DNA of 64,000 bases from positions 372,001 to 436,000 of the forward strand of contig NZ_BAABJW010000004.1 in the NCBI RefSeq assembly GCF_039543505.1. Direction: 5' to 3'. Both the position numbers and the translations under genes were made by a program. The stretch is from Litoribaculum gwangyangense (GTDB taxonomy: Bacteria; Bacteroidota; Bacteroidia; Flavobacteriales; Flavobacteriaceae). Positions 17,755 through 26,337 of this stretch are shown in pieces. Below the pieces are notes generated by a model. That model was not told where the DNA came from and ran no database searches. It saw only the letters and a program-made list of their open reading frames with translations. The stretch's first letter is position 1. Every line of letters begins with the position of its first letter.

Positions 17755-18840
17755 ATGAATAAAAAAATTTGTATTCTTACTGATAGTTTAAGTAAAGGTG
17801 GTGCAGAAAAGGTAGCTGCTAATTTAACTATATCATTGACAAACAAGGGATATCAAGTTTATGTAGTTTCCATGACAAATGTTATTGATTATCAATTTAC
17901 CGGTAATTTATATAATTTTGGATTGATTAAAGAGGCTCAAAATAAATTTAAGGCTTTTCTTGAGTTCAAAAACTATTTTAGGAAGCATAAATTTGACGTG
18001 ATAATAGATCATAGGGTTCGTGATAAATATTTAAAGGAAATTTTATTTTCTAAAATAATATTTAGAAAACAAAAAGTTATTTATTGTATACATAGCTATA
18101 ATTTATCTTTCTATTTCTCTTTTTTAAAACTACCTAGATTAGCAAAATTTCCACATACTAAAGACCATAAGTTCGTAGCTGTTTGCCATGAAATTAAGGA
18201 TTACTTAAATAAAACTTTAAATATAAATAGTATTCATATCAATAATTACTTATTAAATAATACTACCCCTTTTGAAAATTTTAATGAAGACTTTTTTGAT
18301 GAATACATAATAGGAGTAGGACGATTAAATAAAATAAAGCAATTTGATAAATTAATTACATGTTATAAAAATTCTAATCTTCCAATTAATAAAATTAAAC
18401 TTTTAATACTAGGCGATGGTGAAAACAAAAAAGTTTTAAAACAATTGGTTGAAGATTTAAAATTAAAAGACTTAGTGAATTTTTATCCATTTAGGGAGAA
18501 TCCGTATGGATTAATTAGAAACGCAAAAGCGTTGGTCTTAACCAGTAAAACCGAGGGATTTCCGATGGTATTATTAGAAGCACTTTCATTAAATACGCCG
18601 GTTATCTCCTTTGATTGTAAAAGCGGACCAGGTGAAATTATTAAACATGGAATTAATGGCTTATTGGTCGATGACCAAAATGAAGAAGCACTTACTTTGG
18701 CTATTAACAAGTTAGTTGACCCCCATTTTTATCAAAAAATAAAAGCAAATGCTGATTTGGATTTAGAACAATTTTCGGAAAGTAAGGCTATTGAAAAATG
18801 GAAAGATATTTTCGAAAACCCAAATAAATATTTTTCGTAA
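17755..18840 (+). CDS. family 4 glycosyltransferase
   Basis: 361 residues of the GT-B fold. The N-terminal donor-independent domain begins ICILTDSLSKGGAEKVAANL, the GGAEK block being typical of GT4 enzymes. The C-terminal domain has IIGVGRLNKIKQFDKLI (about 183-199), LILGDGEN, and the nucleotide-sugar site SKTEGFPMVLLEALSLNTP with the E-x7-E pattern (about residue 265). Cytoplasmic, adding one sugar to a lipid-linked glycan; sugar unknown. ATG starts one base after the previous stop. Its last 53 bases overlap the convergent GT2 gene. Confidence 0.88.
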   Translation: MNKKICILTDSLSKGGAEKVAANLTISLTNKGYQVYVVSMTNVIDYQFTGNLYNFGLIKEAQNKFKAFLEFKNYFRKHKFDVIIDHRVRDKYLKEILFSKIIFRKQKVIYCIHSYNLSFYFSFLKLPRLAKFPHTKDHKFVAVCHEIKDYLNKTLNINSIHINNYLLNNTTPFENFNEDFFDEYIIGVGRLNKIKQFDKLITCYKNSNLPINKIKLLILGDGENKKVLKQLVEDLKLKDLVNFYPFRENPYGLIRNAKALVLTSKTEGFPMVLLEALSLNTPVISFDCKSGPGEIIKHGINGLLVDDQNEEALTLAINKLVDPHFYQKIKANADLDLEQFSESKAIEKWKDIFENPNKYFS

Positions 18841-19708
18841 TAAAAAATAAGTCTGTTGGAAGGAAGTACTTAATTTTTTGAACCCAGGTTAAGTTTTTTG
18901 TGTTTATTTTTTCCTTGTAAAAATTTACCAGCGCATCATTCTTTTCCATTTTATATAAAACAACTAATTCGTAATGAACAAAATCTAAGAATTTTTTTAA
19001 ATAGGGGTATTCAATAGTTTTTAAATACTTTTCGTAATCTGGTATTTTCCTAATAAAATTTTTGTTTCTAGTTGTTAATTGGTCAGGTAATCCAGTCCGA
19101 TAACATACTTTACTATCCATGTAATAAACTAAGTTATAAACACTAAAGCATCGAATGTAAAAATCGTACTCTTCACCATAGTTAACAGTCTCATCAAAGT
19201 AACCAACGTCTTTAAAAACAGACTTATTCAGTACCAGTGAACTAGGGCACATAATATTCTTGTTTAAATTGAAATAGGAGTCTATAATCTTTGTTTTACC
19301 AGTATCGAATATTTTGGGATTTAAACGAGCTGTTTTATGTGGTTTTAAAACAAGAACATTTGTGGAAAACACAAAATATGTTTTATGCGTATCTATTAAT
19401 CTTTGTATGGTTTCTAAAAAATCTACCATCCATAAATCATCAGCATCAAGAAAAGCGATATATTCTGAACGGGCTTTTTTTATGCCAAAGTTTCGAGAAT
19501 AAGATAACCCATGGTTTTTGTTTGAATAAGTATGTATTCGAGAATCCTTAATGTTTTTAACAATATTTAAGCTATCATCTGTTGAACCATCATTAACAAC
19601 AATAATCTCAAAGTCTGTAAAACTTTGATTTAAAACACTCTCTATGGTTGCTTTAATATATTTTTCTTTGTTATATAGTGGAATAACAACTGAAATAAAT
19701 GGTACCAT
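18788..19708 (-). CDS. family 2 glycosyltransferase
   Basis: 306 residues from the ATG at 19708; a TTG eleven codons earlier is possible, but the ATG immediately precedes FISVVIPLYNKEKYI, the normal GT2 start. GT-A fold: VVNDGSTDDS (about 40-49), DADDLW (about 87-92, the DxD-type metal/UDP-sugar site) and NYGEEYDFYIRC (about 170). Cytoplasmic inverting transferase, sugar unknown. It is the only gene of the cluster on the minus strand, and its 3' end overlaps the end of the GT4 gene by 53 bases. A TATATTTG box lies 50 bases before its ATG. Confidence 0.88.
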   Translation of the reverse strand: MVPFISVVIPLYNKEKYIKATIESVLNQSFTDFEIIVVNDGSTDDSLNIVKNIKDSRIHTYSNKNHGLSYSRNFGIKKARSEYIAFLDADDLWMVDFLETIQRLIDTHKTYFVFSTNVLVLKPHKTARLNPKIFDTGKTKIIDSYFNLNKNIMCPSSLVLNKSVFKDVGYFDETVNYGEEYDFYIRCFSVYNLVYYMDSKVCYRTGLPDQLTTRNKNFIRKIPDYEKYLKTIEYPYLKKFLDFVHYELVVLYKMEKNDALVNFYKEKINTKNLTWVQKIKYFLPTDLFFITKNIYLGFRKYLSIFQ

Positions 19709-19757
19709 TAAATGATTTTGTAAATTTGAATCTTGATACAATACAAGCCTATAAAAT

Positions 19758-19765
19758 CAAATATA
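19758..19765 (-). promoter_or_regulatory. candidate -7 box for the minus-strand GT2 gene
   Basis: TATATTTG on the minus strand about 50 bases before the ATG at 19708, with TTTAG about 19 bases upstream instead of TTTG. Fits the family promoter only in part. Confidence 0.4.
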
Positions 19766-19797
19766 TGAAGAATTGTGTCTAAACTAAATTTATTTGT

Positions 19798-20535
19798 TTG
19801 AAGTTATCTATAATTATACCCTGTTTTAATCAAATAAAAGAGCTCTATGATTGCTTAGAGTCAATTTCAAAACAGCGTTTTACAGACTTTGAGATTATTG
19901 TAATAGATGGTGGATCAAAAGGTAATTTTGAAAGTATTTTAATAGCTATCCCACTAAAAATTAAGTTTGTTTCAGAGCCAGATTCGGGTGTTTATGATGC
20001 AATGAATAAAGGTGTTTCGATGGCTAGTGGGGACTGGCTTTATTTTATGGGTGTTGACGATGCCTTTTATGATGATGATGTTTTAAAATCATTGATTCCC
20101 TATTTTAAAAATGATAATGTAAAGCTATTTATAGGCCCCATAATATACAGGTTTAAAAAAGATGATAGCATTTTTGTAAAAAAAAACAAAGGGTTATTTA
20201 AACCATTATGGTCTAAACAAATTTGGTTAAAAAACACATTGCCCCATCAAGGTATGTTTTATCATAGGTCTTTGTTTGAAAAACAATGCTATGACACTAA
20301 ATATAAAGTTTTAGGAGATTATGCATTTAATTTGAATTTATGGAGAAGACATGTTCCGGTCTTAATTATAGATACTATAATTGCCACTTGTGGAACTCAA
20401 GGTTTATCAAAGTGTTATAATTGGTCTTTGTATAAAGAAGAAATTACCTTAAAAACAGAGGCTTCATTTATTATTTTTAAACCTATTTTTATGGTAATAG
20501 CAACAACAAAATTTGTTTTGAAAAAACTATTTTGA
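19798..20535 (+). CDS. family 2 glycosyltransferase, WcaA-like
   Basis: 245 residues starting with TTG and LSIIIPCFNQIKELYDCLES, the GT2 nucleotide-binding start. VIDGGSKGNFESI, SEPDSGVYDAMNKGVSMASG (about 60-79, very typical of colanic-acid/WcaE-type GT2 enzymes) and MGVDDAFYDDDVL (about 83-95, the DxD-like site) follow. HQGMFYHRSLFE (about 155) and GDYAFNLNLWRRH (about 175) are acceptor-side blocks of this subgroup. Cytoplasmic glycan assembly; sugar unknown. Divergent from the other GT2 gene, with about 90 bases between their starts, and convergent with ftsE. Confidence 0.87.
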   Translation: MKLSIIIPCFNQIKELYDCLESISKQRFTDFEIIVIDGGSKGNFESILIAIPLKIKFVSEPDSGVYDAMNKGVSMASGDWLYFMGVDDAFYDDDVLKSLIPYFKNDNVKLFIGPIIYRFKKDDSIFVKKNKGLFKPLWSKQIWLKNTLPHQGMFYHRSLFEKQCYDTKYKVLGDYAFNLNLWRRHVPVLIIDTIIATCGTQGLSKCYNWSLYKEEITLKTEASFIIFKPIFMVIATTKFVLKKLF

Positions 20536-20545
20536 GTTTTATATA

Positions 20546-21235
20546 TCAGTATTCCCTTTTTCTTTGCACAACCTCATAAACCTGATTCTCGTCACACTTC
20601 AGTGTTTTACTTGGGTATTTGAGTAAAAGTGCATAATCATGAGTTGCCATTAAAATGGTATTACCATTTTTGTTTATATCTTGAAGCACTTCCATAACTT
20701 CAATACTGGTTTGTGGGTCTAGATTACCAGTAGGCTCATCAGCTAAAATAAGTTCGGGGTTATTTAGTAGAGCTCGAGCAATCGCAACTCTTTGTTGTTC
20801 TCCTCCAGATAATTCATGTGGAAATTTAAACCCTTTAGTTTTCATATCAACTTTAGTTAAAACTTCTTCAACTCGCGTATTCATTTTGTCTTTATCTTTC
20901 CAACCTGTTGCTTTTAAAACAAATAGTAAATTATCATTAACAGTTCTGTCGGTCAATAATTTAAAATCCTGAAAGACGACACCCAGTTTTCTTCTTAAAA
21001 AAGGAATTTCTTTATCAGTTAGTGTTTTTAAGTCAAAATCTACAATATGGCCTTCGCCCTCAGTTAAAGGTAAATCGCCATAAAGCGTTTTCATAAAACT
21101 ACTTTTTCCAGTACCTGTTTTGCCTATTAAATATACAAAATCCCCTTTGTAAACTTCTACGTTAACGTTTGAAAGTACGAGACTGTCACCTTGATAGATG
21201 GCAGCGTTTTTAAGTTCTAAAATAGGATTTGACAT
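20546..21235 (-). CDS. ftsE: cell-division ABC transporter ATP-binding protein FtsE
   Basis: 229 residues of the FtsE/LolD-type ABC ATPase family. Walker A GKTGTGKSSFMK (about 37-48), Q-loop VFQDFKLL, signature LSGGEQQRVAIARAL (about 142-156), Walker B LILADEPTGNLD and switch His in MATHDYALLL are intact. The very high match to FtsE (LTDRTVNDNLLFVL, RRKLGVVFQDFKLL) favours FtsE over LolD. With the membrane protein FtsX it signals to peptidoglycan hydrolases at the division septum. ftsX is not next to it here, as is common in Bacteroidota. It converges on the GT2 gene with a 10-base gap. Confidence 0.88.
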   Translation of the reverse strand: MSNPILELKNAAIYQGDSLVLSNVNVEVYKGDFVYLIGKTGTGKSSFMKTLYGDLPLTEGEGHIVDFDLKTLTDKEIPFLRRKLGVVFQDFKLLTDRTVNDNLLFVLKATGWKDKDKMNTRVEEVLTKVDMKTKGFKFPHELSGGEQQRVAIARALLNNPELILADEPTGNLDPQTSIEVMEVLQDINKNGNTILMATHDYALLLKYPSKTLKCDENQVYEVVQRKREY

Positions 21236-21369
21236 AAAATAGAAGGCGTTTTTAAGAGATGTAAATGTATTACTAAAAAGTTAAATCTTAAAACTAACGT
21301 TGAAAACTTTACGTTATTTTCAATTGAAATTTACATTTAATAACTCGGTTTATAATTATAGCACGATTG

Positions 21370-21402
21370 TTGCGTTATAGGTTTTAGATTGAATTATCTT
21401 TG
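21370..21402 (+). promoter_or_regulatory. promoter of the TPR-protein gene
   Basis: TTG (21370-21372), 22 bases, TATCTTTG (21395-21402). The TTG at 21400 that opens the frame is part of this -7 box, which argues for the ATG at 21430 as the start. Confidence 0.55.
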
Positions 21403-21429
21403 AATCATCAAATAAAAAACGAATCGTTA

Positions 21430-24400
21430 ATGAGTAATAAAAATTGTCTTTCACTTTTGGTGGCTGTCCTATTGAGTTTTCAAATGATAGCACAACAATC
21501 AGCCACATACACCAGTAATTTAGTCGATTATCAAAGGGCATTATCGTTATATAATAATCAGCAATATTTAGCTGCTCAATCGTTGTTCAGTAGTGTAAAA
21601 AAAACAGCTAAGGAAGAAATTCTGCAATCGGATTGCACCTATTATATTGCTAATTGTGCTGTAAGATTGAATCAACAAAACGCCGACCAATTGGTTGAGA
21701 ATTTCGTTAAAGAATATCCAACAAGTACCAAACGAAATACGGCTTTTGTAGATGTGGGCGATTATTATTTTGAAAATTCTAAATATGCCTATGCCCGAAA
21801 ATGGTATGATAAAGTTGATGAAAATGCCTTGGGTAAAAATGAAAAACAGAAGTTTTATTTCAATAATGGTTATTCGGCATTTTCTAGTAAGCAATATAAT
21901 GATGCCAAAAAGTATTTAAGTAAGGTAGAAAACTCCCAAGAGTTTGGTTCGCAAGCCACATATTATTTAGGTTTTATGGCTTATGAAGGTGATGATTACA
22001 ATGCTGCCAACGAATATTTTGAACAGGTGAGTGACCAAGAACGATACAAAGAAAAACTATCGTATTATCAAGCCGATTTAAACTTTAAGTTAGGAAATTT
22101 TGAAAAAGCCATAGAGCTTGCAAAAGCGAGATTAGGCACAAGTGATGATGAGGAAATCTCTGAGCTTTCAAAAATAATTGGCGAAAGTTATTTTAATCTT
22201 GAAAAATATGCAGAGTCCATTCCATACCTAAAAGCATATAAAGGAAAAAGAGGAAAAAGAGACACAACAGGCAAATGGAACAATACCGATTATTACCAAT
22301 TGGGTTATGCTTATTACAAACAAAAAGACTACGAAAATGCCATTTCAGAGTTTAATAAAATAGTAAGCGGAAATAACTCTGTTGCCCAAAACGCCTATTA
22401 CCATTTAGGTGAAAGTTATATCAATTTAGACAAAAAACAGGAGGCTTTGAATGCCTTTAGGAATGCCTCTCAAATGGATTTCGATTTAAAAATTCAGGAA
22501 GATGCTTGGTTAAATTATGCGAAAATCAGTTACGAAATTGGTAATCCATATCAATCAGCGCCACAAGTTTTGGCTGGTTATCTTCAGAAATATCCCAATA
22601 CAAGCTACAAAGAAGAAATTGAAACCCTTTTAATTGATTCTTACATCACCTCAAAAAACTATAAGGAAGCGCTTAAATTATTGGAAGGTAAAAAGAGTTT
22701 TGAGAATAAAGTGGCATACCAAAAAGTGGCTTTTTACAGAGGCTTGGAGCTTTATAATGAAAGTCAGTATTTAGAAGCCAAAAATTTATTTGATGCCTCT
22801 CTAAAAGAACCAAGAGATCCAAATTATACTGCCAGAGCTACCTTTTGGAAAGCCGAGGCTGATTATAATTTAACAAATTATGATGATGCCTTAATTGGGT
22901 TTAAACAGTTTCAACAAATGCCAGAAGCCTCATCAACTCCCGAAAACGAAAACATCAATTACAATTTAGCGTATACCTATTTTAAGCTCAAGAATTACGG
23001 ACAAGCTACCCAGTTTTTTAATCAATTCATCTCAAACAAACGAAACGACAAAGTACGATTGAATGATGCCTATTTGCGTTTAGGTGACGGACATTTTGTA
23101 TCAAGTGAATACCAAAGTGCTATCAGTGCTTACGAAAATGCTATTAAACTCAATGAAATAGAATCAGATTATGCCTTTTTCCAAAAAGCCATAAGTGTTG
23201 GATATACGGGACAATCCTCAAAAAAAATAAAGGAACTTGAAAAATTTATTTCAGATTATCCAAACTCCAAATTGCGTGATGATGCTATGTATGAGTTGGG
23301 GAACTCGTATGTTAAAGCCAACGAAACCGAGAAGGCTATGGGGGTTTATAACCGTTTAAATAGTGAATATAGTATGAGTTCGTTTGTGCCAAAAGCATTG
23401 TTACGTCAAGGTTTGGTATATTACAATTCAGGTGAAAACGAAAGCGCCTTAACTAAGTTTAAAAAAGTGGCATCCGAATATCCGGGATCTCCCGAAGCGG
23501 TTCAAGCGGTTTCCACAGCCAAATTAATTTATATTGATTTGGGAAGAGTAGATGATTATGCGCGTTGGGTAAAAACCTTGGATTATGTGGAAGTAACGGA
23601 TGCCGACTTGGACAATGCTACTTACGAAGCTGCTGAAAAACAATACTTAGACAATGCCACCGATAAGGCCATCAAGCAATTTAATGGGTATTTAAGTCAA
23701 TTTCCTAACGGTTTACACGCATTACAATCCCATTTTTATTTGGCTCAATTGTATTATAAGAAAGATTTGTTGGAAAATGCGGTACCACATTATAAATACA
23801 TAACGGAAGCTTCACAAAGCGAATTTACAGAGGAAGCGCTTACGCGTTTATCACAATTTTACTTAGAGAAGAAAAGTTGGAAACAAGCCATTCCTTTATT
23901 ATTGAGATTGGAAACCGAAGCCAATTTCCCCCAAAATGTGGTTTTTGCGCAATCCAATTTAATGAAAGCTTATTATCAATTAGAAAACTATAACGATGCG
24001 TTTACGTATGCAGATAAAGTTTTGGCAAGTACAAAAATTGATAATAAAATTAAAAGTGATGCTCATGTGATTATTGCACGTACTGCTATTAAAACAGGTG
24101 ATGAGACCAAGGCAAAAATAGCCTATACGCAAGTTGAGAAAGTGGCAACAGGGGAAACAGCTGCCGAAGCCTTGTACTACAATGCCTATTTTAAAAATAA
24201 GGAAGGCAAGCATGAAGCTTCCAACCAATCAGTTCAAAAATTAGCAAAAGATTTTTCAGGATACAAATATTACAGCGCTAAAGGGCTGGTACTTATGGCA
24301 AAGAATTATTATGCATTAAATGATGCGTTTCAAGCCACTTATATTTTGGAGAGTGTGATTCAAAATTTCCCGGAATTTAATGACGTGGTAACTGAAGCTA

Positions 24401-24468
24401 GAGAAGAATTACGCAAAATAAAAGCTGAGGAAGCCAAAACAAATTCATCCATTCAACTAGAAGATTAA
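21430..24468 (+). CDS. large secreted tetratricopeptide-repeat protein
   Basis: About 1,012 residues from the ATG at 21430, which leads into a signal peptide (CLSLLVAVLLSFQMIAQQ). The remainder is a solenoid of roughly 20 or more TPR-like helix pairs, with repeated patterns such as YYNSGENESALTKFKKV, YYQLGYAYYKQKDYENAI and FYLAQLYYKKDLLENAV, and BamD/YbgF-like spacing (A...YP.S). Probably periplasmic or outer-membrane-associated, acting as a protein-binding scaffold. It sits 26 bases before an outer-membrane barrel gene and divergent from ftsE. The pairing suggests a TPR partner feeding or holding the barrel; this is inference. Confidence 0.8.
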   Translation: MSNKNCLSLLVAVLLSFQMIAQQSATYTSNLVDYQRALSLYNNQQYLAAQSLFSSVKKTAKEEILQSDCTYYIANCAVRLNQQNADQLVENFVKEYPTSTKRNTAFVDVGDYYFENSKYAYARKWYDKVDENALGKNEKQKFYFNNGYSAFSSKQYNDAKKYLSKVENSQEFGSQATYYLGFMAYEGDDYNAANEYFEQVSDQERYKEKLSYYQADLNFKLGNFEKAIELAKARLGTSDDEEISELSKIIGESYFNLEKYAESIPYLKAYKGKRGKRDTTGKWNNTDYYQLGYAYYKQKDYENAISEFNKIVSGNNSVAQNAYYHLGESYINLDKKQEALNAFRNASQMDFDLKIQEDAWLNYAKISYEIGNPYQSAPQVLAGYLQKYPNTSYKEEIETLLIDSYITSKNYKEALKLLEGKKSFENKVAYQKVAFYRGLELYNESQYLEAKNLFDASLKEPRDPNYTARATFWKAEADYNLTNYDDALIGFKQFQQMPEASSTPENENINYNLAYTYFKLKNYGQATQFFNQFISNKRNDKVRLNDAYLRLGDGHFVSSEYQSAISAYENAIKLNEIESDYAFFQKAISVGYTGQSSKKIKELEKFISDYPNSKLRDDAMYELGNSYVKANETEKAMGVYNRLNSEYSMSSFVPKALLRQGLVYYNSGENESALTKFKKVASEYPGSPEAVQAVSTAKLIYIDLGRVDDYARWVKTLDYVEVTDADLDNATYEAAEKQYLDNATDKAIKQFNGYLSQFPNGLHALQSHFYLAQLYYKKDLLENAVPHYKYITEASQSEFTEEALTRLSQFYLEKKSWKQAIPLLLRLETEANFPQNVVFAQSNLMKAYYQLENYNDAFTYADKVLASTKIDNKIKSDAHVIIARTAIKTGDETKAKIAYTQVEKVATGETAAEALYYNAYFKNKEGKHEASNQSVQKLAKDFSGYKYYSAKGLVLMAKNYYALNDAFQATYILESVIQNFPEFNDVVTEAREELRKIKAEEAKTNSSIQLED

Positions 24469-24494
24469 TTTTCATCAATCATAAATCAAATCAT

Positions 24495-26231
24495 ATGCGA
24501 AAGCACTTAAATAATATATTCATACTAATATTTGCGTTTACAGCGACTTTGTCTTTCTCACAAAACAGAAAAAATGATACCATAAATACAGGTGTTATTG
24601 ATATCGTAAAACCATATACACCAACTATTTCAGATGCCTTTAAGGTTAAGGAAATCCCATCTTTAGATGATGAAACTACTAAAACAAAAAAGAATATTAA
24701 ATACAATATTTTTTCGTTTCCAGTGGCATCAACCTTTACGCCAGCAAAAGGAAAAGCTGCCTTAGTTGAAAAAAGAGAGCCTGTAAAATTATTTGATAAT
24801 TATGCTACTTTGGGTGTTGGTACTTATACCACCATTTTAGGAGAGGTTTATTTAAATCATGCCATTAGTAGGACTGAAAGTGTTGGAGGTTATGTTAGCC
24901 ATCACTCCTCGCAGGGAGGTATTGAAGGTTTACAGTTTAACGATAATTTTTCTAACTCCAAAATTAACGTGAATTATGCCTCTCGGTTACGAGATTTATC
25001 TTGGAATGTTGAAGGTGGCTTTCAACAGCAAATTTACAATTGGTATGGGGTTCCAGAATCTCAAATAGCACAAGCCCAAACCAACAATATTGAGGTTGAT
25101 CATTCATTATTCGATGCACATTTTGGAGGCGATATCACTTTTGAAGATACTTATATTAATTCAGGGAGTTTCTTTTTTAGACGCTTTGGAGACAATCAAG
25201 GTTCTGGTGAAAACCGGTTTATTGTAAAGGCTAAAGTAGATGTTCCCATCAATGATGTTGAGATTTCAACCGACTTTAAATTTGATTATTTAGGAGGTAC
25301 TTTTGATAGAAGTTACTCTGTGGACCAAGAATTAAATTATGGAAATTTTCAGATTGGTATTTCACCTACTTATGAGTTAAAGCAGGACGATTTAACCGTT
25401 AACTTGGGAGTCTCTATCAATTATTTAAACGACAAGGAATCAGGTGATAGCAAATTATATTTATACCCAAATATCACGGCCAGTTATCGTTTAGTTAATG
25501 ATGTACTCATTGCCTATGGAGGTATTCAGGGAGATTTAATCCAAAACTCCTATCATGATTTTGCTAATGAAAACCCTTTTGTATCGCCTACACTTTTCAT
25601 TGCACCAACCGATCAACTCTACAACGCTTATGTTGGTTTAAAAGGAAAATTATCAAGTAATATGAGCTACAATATCAGCGGTCATTATTTAGCCGATAGA
25701 AATAAAGCGCTTTACAAAACCAATGTTATTAAGAATCTATCGCCTCAAAATGATTATGATTATGGAAATTCCTTTGGAATTGTATATGATGATGTAGATA
25801 CTTTTGGATTGGCAGGTGAGATAAATGTAGATGTTAACCGTAATTTTAAATTAGGAATCAAAGCCGAGTATTTTACTTATAATACCGATAATGAGGCAGA
25901 AGCATGGAATTTACCCGATGTAAAAGGTTCCCTGTTTTTAGATTACCAAATCAATGAGCACTGGTTTACAGGAGCCAATTTATTTTATGTTGGAGAACGT
26001 AAAGACCAATTGGAATTAGAAGGAACTTTAATACCAGAAGATTTAATAACCAATGTGGTATTAGATAGTTTTTTTGATGCCAATGCTCATGTGGGATATC
26101 ATATAAACGACCAAATTTCAGTATTTGCAAAAGCCAATAATATTTCGAACATAGCCTATCAAAAATGGCAAAATTTCCCAGTGCAAAGCATTCAGTTCTT
26201 AGCAGGAGCCACTTTTAAGTTCGATTTTTGA
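24495..26231 (+). CDS. outer-membrane beta-barrel protein, TonB-receptor-like
   Basis: 578 residues. Signal peptide (IFILIFAFTATLSFSQ), then about 60 residues with TINTGVIDIVKPYTPTISD, then a long series of amphipathic strands ending in FLAGATFKFDF, the aromatic C-terminal strand typical of barrel proteins. Homologues are often called TonB-dependent receptors, but 578 residues leave little space for a full plug domain, and no TonB box is clear. It is likely a porin- or receptor-like barrel. It shares an operon with the upstream TPR protein (26-base gap) and ends at a strong terminator. Confidence 0.75.
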   Translation: MRKHLNNIFILIFAFTATLSFSQNRKNDTINTGVIDIVKPYTPTISDAFKVKEIPSLDDETTKTKKNIKYNIFSFPVASTFTPAKGKAALVEKREPVKLFDNYATLGVGTYTTILGEVYLNHAISRTESVGGYVSHHSSQGGIEGLQFNDNFSNSKINVNYASRLRDLSWNVEGGFQQQIYNWYGVPESQIAQAQTNNIEVDHSLFDAHFGGDITFEDTYINSGSFFFRRFGDNQGSGENRFIVKAKVDVPINDVEISTDFKFDYLGGTFDRSYSVDQELNYGNFQIGISPTYELKQDDLTVNLGVSINYLNDKESGDSKLYLYPNITASYRLVNDVLIAYGGIQGDLIQNSYHDFANENPFVSPTLFIAPTDQLYNAYVGLKGKLSSNMSYNISGHYLADRNKALYKTNVIKNLSPQNDYDYGNSFGIVYDDVDTFGLAGEINVDVNRNFKLGIKAEYFTYNTDNEAEAWNLPDVKGSLFLDYQINEHWFTGANLFYVGERKDQLELEGTLIPEDLITNVVLDSFFDANAHVGYHINDQISVFAKANNISNIAYQKWQNFPVQSIQFLAGATFKFDF

Positions 26232-26280
26232 GATAAAGTAGATTCTATAATTATTTCATAATCTCATTATATATAGAATT

Positions 26281-26308
26281 AAAGCGTTCATTTAAGAACG
26301 CTTTTTTT
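26281..26308 (+). terminator. intrinsic terminator
   Basis: AAAGCGTTC and GAACGCTTT form a 9-bp stem around a 6-base loop, followed by a T run. It closes the TPR/barrel operon. Confidence 0.88.
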
Positions 26309-26337
26309 ATTTTTACAAGAACCATTAAAAATGTTAT

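Noticed and set aside
21400..21429. TTG at 21400 as the start of the TPR-protein gene
   Set aside because: It overlaps the TATCTTTG -7 box; the ATG at 21430 directly precedes the signal peptide.
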